A DNA stretch of 64,000 bases from Bradyrhizobium sp. CB1015 (GTDB lineage: Bacteria > Pseudomonadota > Alphaproteobacteria > Rhizobiales > Xanthobacteraceae): assembly GCF_025200925.1 (NCBI RefSeq), contig NZ_CP104174.1, positions 6,138,001 through 6,202,000 on the forward strand, in the 5' to 3' direction. A model generated the notes under the pieces. The model was given only the letters and a program-made list of their open reading frames with translations, searched no databases and had not been told where the DNA came from. The position numbers were made by a program, and so were the translations under genes. Positions 51,947 through 59,518 of this stretch are shown one piece after another; positions within the stretch are counted from its first letter, which is position 1, and the number at the start of each line of letters is the position of its first letter.

Positions 51947-53196
51947 GCTGCGCTCTCCGTGCCTGTCCTTGCATGCCGCAACAGCATCGCCGTGAACGCT
52001 GAAAAGATCTTGCGCATCTGCGGCGGCTTGTAGGGAAACACGACCGGCGAATCCATGTTGTGCACGACGGCGGTGTTGTCGGCCTCGAACACCAAAAGCT
52101 CGCCGTTCGCGTTCTCGGCGCAATCGACGATGAAATAATCGAGGCCGACGCGCCGGCTCATCTCCTCGAGCGCGTTGCTGTGGCGCCCGCCGAAGGCGTG
52201 GTCGAAGTCGCGCATGAAGGCGGCTTCCTCGGCCCGCTTCTCTTCGCTGAAGGCCATGTAGGCGTTGAGATACCAGATGTCCCAACGGTCGGCGATCGCC
52301 ATGTGGCACGCGTAGGGCTTGCCGTCGACCATGGCGAGGCGATACTTGCGATAGAGCCCGTCGGGGCTCACATAATCGACGAAGCGTGCGACGAAGAAGT
52401 CCTGCTCCTTCCGTTCGGCGAGATAGGCCACGAGCGCCGCCGCATCGTCGAGCTTCGCGAGCCCGACGCCGGCATGCGAGCCGCGCGGCCGCGCGATCAT
52501 CGGAAAGTGCAACTCGCCTGCGATGTCCGCGCATGCGATCCGCCCCTGCGCGAGGTCCGACAATTGCGCGCGCGTTGCGTGGATGGTCGCGGGAATGTCG
52601 AGGCCGGGCACGTCCGTCAGCAGCCGATACAGCTTGTCGCGATCGAGATTGCCGATGCGATCGGGGCGATTGAGCAGCGGCCGCGGCCAGTGCGGCTCGG
52701 CCTTGTCGATCAGCGCGAGCGCCTCACGGCATTCCTCGGAATCGGACGCGACCACGATGGCCACGTCGTGCTCCGGCAAGGTCTCGGGCAAACCGACGCC
52801 CTTGATCACATAGAGAGTCAACAGCTCGACATCGGAGCCCTCGAGCAGAAAATCGATCGGCGTATTGCCGCCCATGTCGATGTCGGCCGCAAGCGCGAGC
52901 AGGCGCAGGCCCGGCTTCGCGGCTGCGCTCGGCGTTCGAAACAATTGATGGAAGGCCAGCACTTCGGACTGGATCGCGAGCCCCCTATCCTTGTCGCCCA
53001 GGAGCTGGGTGATCAACGACAGGTCCAGCCCCTCGCCCGCCAGCGCAGTCCCTGCCGCGATGCGCGCGACGAGCTGGTCGCGCAACGGATGCAGATCGAG
53101 GCCTTCGAAGGCCCGGCGCGTCAGCTGCGCAAAGCCGATGCGGTCGGCATAGTTCGCCGCGGTCAGGCCGATCGGCGCCGAAACCGGATGCTGCAT
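51943..53196 (-). CDS. ATP-grasp ligase-like protein (third gene of the operon)
   Basis: A 417-residue protein. The N-terminal ~190 residues are helical plus a Rossmann-like part (KPGLRLLALAADIDMGGNTP, HDVAIVVASDSEECREALAL). The C-terminal half reads as an ATP-grasp domain: GELHFPMIARPRGSHAGVGL (ATP-binding Lys/Arg and Gly loop), FFVARFVDYVSPDGLYRKYR, VDGKPYACHMAIADRWDIWY, and a metal-binding end DYFIVDCAENANGELLVFEA, DNTAVVHNMD. ATP-grasp enzymes form amide or ester bonds through an acyl phosphate. ATG at 53196 lies one base past the stop of the PLP gene (TGAGATG), and the stop overlaps the decarboxylase start, so the three proteins are translationally coupled. Substrate unknown. Confidence 0.75.
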   Translation of the reverse strand: MQHPVSAPIGLTAANYADRIGFAQLTRRAFEGLDLHPLRDQLVARIAAGTALAGEGLDLSLITQLLGDKDRGLAIQSEVLAFHQLFRTPSAAAKPGLRLLALAADIDMGGNTPIDFLLEGSDVELLTLYVIKGVGLPETLPEHDVAIVVASDSEECREALALIDKAEPHWPRPLLNRPDRIGNLDRDKLYRLLTDVPGLDIPATIHATRAQLSDLAQGRIACADIAGELHFPMIARPRGSHAGVGLAKLDDAAALVAYLAERKEQDFFVARFVDYVSPDGLYRKYRLAMVDGKPYACHMAIADRWDIWYLNAYMAFSEEKRAEEAAFMRDFDHAFGGRHSNALEEMSRRVGLDYFIVDCAENANGELLVFEADNTAVVHNMDSPVVFPYKPPQMRKIFSAFTAMLLRHARTGTESAA

Positions 53197-53197
53197 C

Positions 53198-54826
53198 TCA
53201 CACCTCGAACGCGGACTTTGCCGGCACGGAAGCGCCTGCGCCACCGGCGAGCAGAAGCTCGATCTTCACCAGGACGTGGGCGATCTGGTCGATAAGGTGC
53301 TGCACGTTGCGTTGCGCCTCCGCCCTGTCCGGCGACCAGGCCTCGGTCACGAGCCGCGCGCCGACGCAGAGGCGCAGCACCGTCTGCGCCGTCTCGTCCT
53401 GCCGCGCCAGCCGCACCGGCTGGCCGATCAGGCAGCGCTGAGCGGCGATCTGACGGTCCTCCGCGCTGCCGCCGATCTCTGCGCTGACGTCACGCGCCAG
53501 CGCGCGATGAACGAACGTGGTCTCGGCGACCGAAACCGCCTTGCCGTCGCGCAGCAGCGTGAACGGAAAGATGGTGGGTTGCACGAATTCCTCATCGTCG
53601 ATGCCGGCCATGTTGGTCGCGGCCGGAACAGAGCGCAACAATGGCGACAACGCGATCATGCTGTCGATGCTGGCAGCGAGCTCGGCGAGCATCCCGGCGC
53701 GGAAGGCCCCGGGAACGGCGTAGTAGCTGCCGATCTCGGCCAGCGCCGCCTCCCAGCGCAGCCATTGACCGAAATTCGGGCGGCGCTCGAAGCGCGAACG
53801 CAGCGCCGTCCAGGCCATCGGCCAGTCGCAGCGGCCGGCGTAGTCGAAGATTCCAGGCGCGATCCCCTCGACGCGGTCGAGCGACCGCGACAGGCCCTTC
53901 GGCACCAGCAGCGCACCGCTGAAGGCGGGTCCGCCGAAGAATTTGGAGCCGGTGATCAGCACCATATAGCCGCGGTCGAGATAAGAGCGCAGCCGTCGGC
54001 GGCCGAGCCGGGCCTGACAGGCGTCGACGACGATCTGGACCTTGCGCGGCCAGCGCCGCGCGATCTCGTCAAGGCAGGCCGCGCTCGGTGCACGCCATCC
54101 GAGCTTGGAGGAATCCATGATCTGGAGCAGCACGGGCGCGCCTTGCGCGATGGTGGCCTCGACCGCCTGCAGCACCGCTTCATCGGCGTCGGCGCGCATT
54201 GCGATCCCGGCCCCCGGCGCGCGCAACGGCAGCGAGATGCTGGCGCCGGCCAGCCCCGCCACCGCGCCGTCCTTGCGAACCGCAGAGCCGCTCGCGGTCA
54301 GGGCGCTGAAATGATGTCCACGCCCGGTATGGGTCGTGCCGCTCCCGGTCTGGTCGGCGCCGACCACGATCGTCACCGGCCGCGCGCCGAGCATCGTGCG
54401 CGCCAGGAACAGAGCGTGGAGCTGGGAGTCGGTGCCGGACGGCGAGAACACCACGTCGACTCGCGGCGAGAGCTGGAGATGGCCGCGCAGCTCGTCGCGC
54501 ATGTCCTCGCAGCGTGCATCGAAAGCGACCTCGACCTCGTCGAACAGGCACTTGTGCATCAGCTCTTCGCGCGCCAGCGCGGCGCGGTCATAGGCCGCCT
54601 GCGAGATCGTCGAGGCGGTCGAGGAGGCGAAATTCCAGACCTCCTGCTCCGGTGCAGCCGCGCAGCCATAGGCGTTGACGCGGCCCGTGGGATGGAGCGT
54701 CAGGCGCGGATCTCCGCCGGAAACGAGCAGTGTGTCGAGCGGCGTGAACAGATCGCGCAGGCGATAGCGCGAACCGCCGGCGGCGGCGCGTTGCATCTCC
54801 GGCCGAGAGGATGCGCCCCTGCTCAT
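53198..54826 (-). CDS. PLP-dependent enzyme, aminotransferase class V-like (second gene of the operon)
   Basis: A 542-residue fold type I PLP protein. Landmarks: VDVVFSPSGTDSQLHALFLA (cofactor-phosphate loop), VVGADQTGSGTTHTGRGHHF, VQIVVDACQARLGRRRLRSY (cofactor Asp), and MVLITGSKFFGGPAFSGALL with the likely Schiff-base Lys in TGSKFFGGP, as in cysteine desulfurase/kynureninase-type enzymes. It carries an unusual N-terminal extension (about 100 residues) with LHPTGRVNAYGCAAAPEQEV. It may be a lyase, desulfurase or transaminase; the reaction is unknown. The start is taken as ATG 54826, 10 bp after the glycosyltransferase stop; an ATG at 54850 overlapping it is possible. Confidence 0.75.
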   Translation of the reverse strand: MSRGASSRPEMQRAAAGGSRYRLRDLFTPLDTLLVSGGDPRLTLHPTGRVNAYGCAAAPEQEVWNFASSTASTISQAAYDRAALAREELMHKCLFDEVEVAFDARCEDMRDELRGHLQLSPRVDVVFSPSGTDSQLHALFLARTMLGARPVTIVVGADQTGSGTTHTGRGHHFSALTASGSAVRKDGAVAGLAGASISLPLRAPGAGIAMRADADEAVLQAVEATIAQGAPVLLQIMDSSKLGWRAPSAACLDEIARRWPRKVQIVVDACQARLGRRRLRSYLDRGYMVLITGSKFFGGPAFSGALLVPKGLSRSLDRVEGIAPGIFDYAGRCDWPMAWTALRSRFERRPNFGQWLRWEAALAEIGSYYAVPGAFRAGMLAELAASIDSMIALSPLLRSVPAATNMAGIDDEEFVQPTIFPFTLLRDGKAVSVAETTFVHRALARDVSAEIGGSAEDRQIAAQRCLIGQPVRLARQDETAQTVLRLCVGARLVTEAWSPDRAEAQRNVQHLIDQIAHVLVKIELLLAGGAGASVPAKSAFEV

Positions 54827-54836
54827 CCCGAAAGGC

Positions 54837-55622
54837 TCACGCCGCGGCATCGGCCGCCGCCGCAGGCGCCGCTGCGAATTGCGAGGCGATATCGCCGTGG
54901 AACACCGACGGGCCGACGTGGTCGAGCGGGCTCTGAATGTCGGCCCAGATCTCGCCGCCGACGTCGGTCCAGCGCTTGCAGAAGGCGAAGTCCTCGGACA
55001 GATACGTGCCGGTCGCCGGATCGATCATGCATTCGAACAGCGCGAACCGGTTCGGGCTCGCCGCCAGCGCATCATGGGAATGCTCGCGGAAGAACTGAAG
55101 GTTCGCATAGTCCGGGTGGCGGCACATCGCCTCCAGCACGTGACGCCGGATCATCAGGAAGCCGGTGCCGGCATAGCGCACGCGAGTGAATCCGTTGACC
55201 ACCACGATGCGGTCGGGATCCTCGATCTCGAGCACGTATTCGAGCGAGGCCGCCGGCACGTCGGCCCGACCTGACTGGATCGCACGCGCGGCCTTGTCCC
55301 AGTTGACCCGCTTGATCGGATAGCAGCCGGCGACGACGTCCGCGCCGCATTCGATCAGCCGGAACACCTGCTCCGGCTTGAAGCCGATATCGGCATCGAT
55401 GAACAGGAAATGCGTCGCTTTGGGATCGTCCAGAAACATCGCGACCAGGTTGGCCCGCGCCCGCGTGATCAGGGCGTCGCCGTCGCGCAGGAGAACCTTG
55501 AGCTCGAGATTGGACATGCCGTGCACGGCCCGCTGCAGCGCGAAGATCGAGCTCGCATAGATGCTCGACACCTGCCCGCCGAAGCAAGGCGTCGCGACCA
55601 CCAGCTGCATCTTGTCCGACAT
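54837..55622 (-). CDS. Glycosyltransferase-like protein, GT-A fold (first gene of the operon)
   Basis: A 261-residue cytosolic protein. MQLVVATPCFGGQVSSIYAS starts the domain, LLRDGDALITRARANLVAMF matches the LI-x-R-x-R-N segment of Anp1/Mnn9-like and related GT2-like families, and HFLFIDADIGFKPEQVFRLI contains the DxD metal-binding motif (DAD). VVAGCYPIKRVNW and GTGFLMIRRHVLEAMC follow, and ATGTYLSEDFAFCKRWTDVG contains the ED-F-x-F-C catalytic-base-like region. It probably transfers a sugar from a nucleotide donor. Start ATG 55622. It heads a four-gene operon with a perfect CtrA-type box about 50-65 bp upstream and lies next to flgL. Confidence 0.8.
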   Translation of the reverse strand: MSDKMQLVVATPCFGGQVSSIYASSIFALQRAVHGMSNLELKVLLRDGDALITRARANLVAMFLDDPKATHFLFIDADIGFKPEQVFRLIECGADVVAGCYPIKRVNWDKAARAIQSGRADVPAASLEYVLEIEDPDRIVVVNGFTRVRYAGTGFLMIRRHVLEAMCRHPDYANLQFFREHSHDALAASPNRFALFECMIDPATGTYLSEDFAFCKRWTDVGGEIWADIQSPLDHVGPSVFHGDIASQFAAAPAAAADAAA

Positions 55623-55672
55623 CGACCGCTCCGCCACCGCTGCAATCCTTACCAAGAGGTAAACAGGCCTGG

Positions 55673-55687
55673 TTAACGGCGTCTTAA
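55673..55687. promoter_or_regulatory. CtrA-type box upstream of the four-gene operon
   Basis: Perfect TTAA-CGGCGTC-TTAA; a further TTAC lies 11 bp on, at 55695. It is in the 72-bp gap between the flgL stop and the first gene of the operon, so it can serve only the operon. Confidence 0.6.
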
Positions 55688-55694
55688 CGCCTCC

Positions 55695-57578
55695 TTACAG
55701 GAACTTGACGAGCGAGAGCTGCGCCAGGTTCGAGGTCACCTGGTAGGACGCCTGCAGGGCGTTCTGCAGCGCCAGGATCTCGCTCGCGACCTGGTCGGGC
55801 GAGGCCGATTCCGCCTGGTCGATGATGGTCTGGAGCTGCGCCTTGGCCTGGGTCTGGCGCGTGCTCGCGTCCTTCATCGTGTTCTGGGCCATCGCGATGT
55901 CGGTCTGGATGTCCTCGATGCGCTGCTGTCCGGGCTGCTGGGTCAGCGCCTGGGTCACCCGCAGGCTCAGCGCCGAGACCTGCCCGCCCGAATATTGCCC
56001 CGTCGGCGAGGTCGAGAACGTCCCGAACACCGCGATTGCCTGCAACTGCCGGCGGATCGCATCCTCATTCGCCTGGGCGCCGTACTGCACCGTCACGGCA
56101 TCATCGACCCGCGCCATCGCGGTCGAGCGCGGCGAGCCGGGTCCGTCATTGCCCAAATACCATTTCACCGTATTGGCCGAGCCGTTCACCAGCGTGGTCG
56201 CCGAGCTCGCAGGCGAGGAGCCGACGCGCAGCGGCGGCTGCGTGGCGGTCACCGGCGTCGAGCCGAACCCGAGCGCGCTCAGCGCGCCGGTGTTCGACGT
56301 CGTGATGTTGAGGCTCGCCGCATCGTCGGTGTTGATCGTGATCGAGCCGCCATGGACCGTCGAGGGCTTCGACGTCCCGGTGATCGCGTCGATCTTGCTC
56401 AGCAGGTTCTGGATGCTGTCGGTGACGTTGAGCTGGTTGCCGGTTGCGCCCGAGGCCACGAAGGTCAGCGTGGTGCCGTTGACGGTGATGGTATCGCCCG
56501 CGACGAAGCCCGGCGAGATCGAGTCCGAGGGGGTCGCGCCCGATAGCGCCGTCGCGCCGGTGACCGGGACCGGCGGCACCGCCTGGTTGTTGACGGGAGT
56601 GCCGATCGCAGAGCTCGCGGTGTTGAAGAAGTTGTCGCCGGCGACGATCGCCGATGCCGCCACCAGCGAGGTGTTGGCGAGCTTCTGAATCGCGGTGTTC
56701 AGTGCCGTGTTGAGGTTGGCAGCCGTGTTGTTCGGATTGACCGGGACGCTCGCATCGATCGCGAAACTGCCGAGCGGCGTCGGCGTCGCCGAGGAGGCGG
56801 TCAGCTCGATCTGCTCGGTCGTGCCGTCCGGCAGGGTGAATTGAATGCTGAGCTTGTCGCCGTTGTTCGGGTTGACGCCGTTGAGATCGACCGAGAACGA
56901 CACCGGCGAGCCGCTCGGGCCGACGACGGTCGCACCCGTCAGCGTCGAGGATATTGCCTTGATCTTCAGCCCGAACGGCGATCCCGCGACGTCCTCCGCC
57001 ACCTGCACGGAGCTCGGCGTCGGCTGCGTCTGCACCAGGCGGCCCATGCCGCTGGCCCCTAAGTCCGCGGCCTGGCGCTCGGCCATGACGGTCTTGAAGC
57101 CGGCCTGCGTCGTGGTGCCGTTGATGATGTCCCCGGCATTGGCCACCGACTGGGTGTTGACGGCCGTTCCGGAGAACAGATAGCGGTTGCCGGTCTGCGT
57201 GTTGAGGACGCCGACCATCGAGCCGAACTGAGCCGCCGCGGTGTTCTGCGCGATGGTCTGGCCGTTGACGTTGAGATCCTGCGCGGTGTTGGCCGAACCC
57301 GTCTGCACCGTGGTGCGGATCTTCGTCAGCGATTGCAGCGCGGTGTTGGCGAGGTTGATGCTGACGTTGACGTTGGTGATCGTGTCGGTATAGGCGGCGA
57401 TGTTGGAGAGCTGCGCGCGACCGGCGATGGCAAAGCCCTCGTTGGTGCCCATGCCGGAATAGTTCTGCGACAGCTTGCCGGTCGAAAGCTGCGTCGACAG
57501 GTCGGTGAGCTGCTGATTGATGTTGCGGATCTGGGCGCCGAGAATCGATGAAGAGTAGTTGATGCTGGGGATCGACAT
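55695..57578 (-). CDS. flgL: Flagellar hook-filament junction protein FlgL (HAP3)
   Basis: A 627-residue hook-associated protein joining hook to filament. N-terminus SSILGAQIRNINQQLTDLST and LSTGKLSQNYSGMGTNEGFA; C-terminus QASYQVTSNLAQLSLVKFL, flagellin-like as expected. It is longer than enteric FlgL (~320) because of an inserted region that includes one VNGTTLTF module (about residues 357-440) of the same pattern as the flagellins. Third gene of flgE-flgK-flgL, 21 bp after flgK. The stop at 55695 lies in the degenerate third half site of the CtrA box that serves the next operon. Confidence 0.95.
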   Translation of the reverse strand: MSIPSINYSSSILGAQIRNINQQLTDLSTQLSTGKLSQNYSGMGTNEGFAIAGRAQLSNIAAYTDTITNVNVSINLANTALQSLTKIRTTVQTGSANTAQDLNVNGQTIAQNTAAAQFGSMVGVLNTQTGNRYLFSGTAVNTQSVANAGDIINGTTTQAGFKTVMAERQAADLGASGMGRLVQTQPTPSSVQVAEDVAGSPFGLKIKAISSTLTGATVVGPSGSPVSFSVDLNGVNPNNGDKLSIQFTLPDGTTEQIELTASSATPTPLGSFAIDASVPVNPNNTAANLNTALNTAIQKLANTSLVAASAIVAGDNFFNTASSAIGTPVNNQAVPPVPVTGATALSGATPSDSISPGFVAGDTITVNGTTLTFVASGATGNQLNVTDSIQNLLSKIDAITGTSKPSTVHGGSITINTDDAASLNITTSNTGALSALGFGSTPVTATQPPLRVGSSPASSATTLVNGSANTVKWYLGNDGPGSPRSTAMARVDDAVTVQYGAQANEDAIRRQLQAIAVFGTFSTSPTGQYSGGQVSALSLRVTQALTQQPGQQRIEDIQTDIAMAQNTMKDASTRQTQAKAQLQTIIDQAESASPDQVASEILALQNALQASYQVTSNLAQLSLVKFL

Positions 57579-57599
57579 GTTTCAGAGCCCTGTTACTGG

Positions 57600-59483
57600 T
57601 TACAATTGAGCCTGGATCAACGTGTTCATCATGCTCTGCACCACCGACATGACGTGGGCGTTGGCGGCATAGGCATTCTGGAGCTGGATCAGGTTCGACA
57701 TCTCCGCGTCCAGATTGACCTTGGAGGTCGAGTCGAACTTGGCCTGAAGCGTCGAGACCACGACGCTCTGGCCCTGCTGGAGCTGGGTCGCCTGGGTCGC
57801 GGCGTTGGCCTGGACGCTCAGGAACTGCTGGAGGAAGTTCGAGACGCTGCCGGTGAAGGGCTGGGTCGCCGAACCGAGGCCGCTCTGCGGCGAATAGGAG
57901 AACACTGTTTTGGTGAGCTGCGAATAAAGATAGTCCGAACGCGTGGTGTCGCCCGCGGGCGTCACCGGCGAGGTGTTGTAGACCGACATCTTGGTCGGGT
58001 CGGCGACCAGCTGCGTGTTCACAGCGATGCGTCCGGCAAGGCCGGTCATCTGCGAGCCCGATGCCGTGATCGCGCCGGTGTAGAGCGCCTGCCCGCCGTC
58101 GGTGAACAGCGGCAGCTGCGGATTGCCCGAGGTCAGCGACGAGATCGTCTTGGTGGTCGAGGCCGCGTTGACCTTGGCAAGGCCGGTGTTGTCGTCGGTC
58201 ACACGCAACGTCGTGGCGGTCGCCGGCGGCGGGGCGGCGGAGAACGACAGATGCGTGCCCGACAGCGCGGTGTTCAGCGCGGAGGCGATCGCATTCATGC
58301 CGCCGGCGAAGTTGACGCCGATCCGTATCGGGTTGGCGTTCGTCGCGTTCTGGAGCGGCAGCGCCGCCGGGTCAGTCACGTTGACCAGCGTGATCTGGCG
58401 CTGCGTGTTGGTGGCCGTGTCGGTGTAGGTGATGTTGACGGTATTGCCCGGCAGCGCACCGGCGAGGTCGAGGTCGAAACCGGCCGGCGGGCCGGTGACG
58501 GTGCTGCCGGCCGTGGTCTTGTCGGACAATGCGCTCGCCATCGTGGCGGCGAGCTGGTCGATCTGGTTCTGCGCCTGCACCAGCGTCTCGTCGCGCAGCT
58601 TCAGATCGGCCGCAATCTGGCCCGACGAGACCACGTTGTTGGCGACGACGTCCACTTGCGAGCCGTTCGGCAGCTTGATGTTGAGCGCGCCGACGCCGGA
58701 CTTGGTCGGGTCGATGTTGTAGAGCGAGGTCGCCGACAGCGCGCCTGCGGAGGCAAAGGAGAATTCCGAGGCGAGCCCCGCGCCGACCAGCTGAATGCCG
58801 GTCGTGGTGTAGATGTTGGTCTGGTTCGAGCCGTCGGTGGTGACGCGGACGTCGACATATTTCGACAGAGTGTTGATGGCCTGGTCGCGCTGGTCCATCA
58901 GCGTGGCGGCCGAAGGATCGTTGGGCGACAGGCCCTGGAGCTTGGTGTTGATGGCGGCGATCTGCTGCATCGCCGCGTTGGCGGCGCGCGCCGAGTTGCC
59001 GAGATCCTGCTCGACGTTGGAACGCAGCGACTGGATGCCCTTGGTGGTGACGTTGAGCTGGGTCGCGAGCGCCTGCGCCGCACCGAGCGCGACCGTTTGC
59101 GCCGACGATGCCCCCGAGCTGGTCGACAGCGCCTGCAGCGCCGTGGTGAATTTGTTCAGCGCGTCTTCGAGCGTGCCGCTGTTGCCGGGCGTGCCATAGA
59201 CATTCTGAAGCTGCTTCAGGATGTTCGCCATCTGGTCGGCGTAACCGCTGCCGCCGGTCTCGGTCCGCAATTGGTTCAGCACATAGGCGTCGAGCTCGCG
59301 GCTGACGCCGGTCGTCATTGCCGTCGCGCCGAACTCGCCGGTGGTGACCTCGATCTGGTTCGGCGTCTGGACGACGTAACCCGGCGTCTGCGCATTGGCG
59401 ACGTTCGAGGAGACGATCGAGAGCGCGGCCTGATTGGCACGCAGACCGCTCATCGCACTGGCGAGGGCTGAACTCAAACCCAT
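57600..59483 (-). CDS. flgK: Flagellar hook-filament junction protein FlgK (HAP1)
   Basis: A 627-residue hook-associated protein. N-terminal axial motif LSSALASAMSGLRANQAALS and IVSSNVANAQTPGYV; FlgK block VTTGEFGATAMTTGVSRELD, YVLNQLRTETGGSGYADQMA. The C-terminal helix is VNLDAEMSNLIQLQNAYAAN followed by AHVMSVVQSMMNTLIQAQL. The middle contains the alphaproteobacterial FlgK insert (NTVNITYTDTATNTQRQITL). Second gene of the hook operon, 35 bp after flgE. Start at 59483 gives the standard N-terminus. Confidence 0.96.
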   Translation of the reverse strand: MGLSSALASAMSGLRANQAALSIVSSNVANAQTPGYVVQTPNQIEVTTGEFGATAMTTGVSRELDAYVLNQLRTETGGSGYADQMANILKQLQNVYGTPGNSGTLEDALNKFTTALQALSTSSGASSAQTVALGAAQALATQLNVTTKGIQSLRSNVEQDLGNSARAANAAMQQIAAINTKLQGLSPNDPSAATLMDQRDQAINTLSKYVDVRVTTDGSNQTNIYTTTGIQLVGAGLASEFSFASAGALSATSLYNIDPTKSGVGALNIKLPNGSQVDVVANNVVSSGQIAADLKLRDETLVQAQNQIDQLAATMASALSDKTTAGSTVTGPPAGFDLDLAGALPGNTVNITYTDTATNTQRQITLVNVTDPAALPLQNATNANPIRIGVNFAGGMNAIASALNTALSGTHLSFSAAPPPATATTLRVTDDNTGLAKVNAASTTKTISSLTSGNPQLPLFTDGGQALYTGAITASGSQMTGLAGRIAVNTQLVADPTKMSVYNTSPVTPAGDTTRSDYLYSQLTKTVFSYSPQSGLGSATQPFTGSVSNFLQQFLSVQANAATQATQLQQGQSVVVSTLQAKFDSTSKVNLDAEMSNLIQLQNAYAANAHVMSVVQSMMNTLIQAQL

Positions 59484-59518
59484 ATCACTGGCCCGCCTTT
59501 GGTTACGTCACGCGCCGA

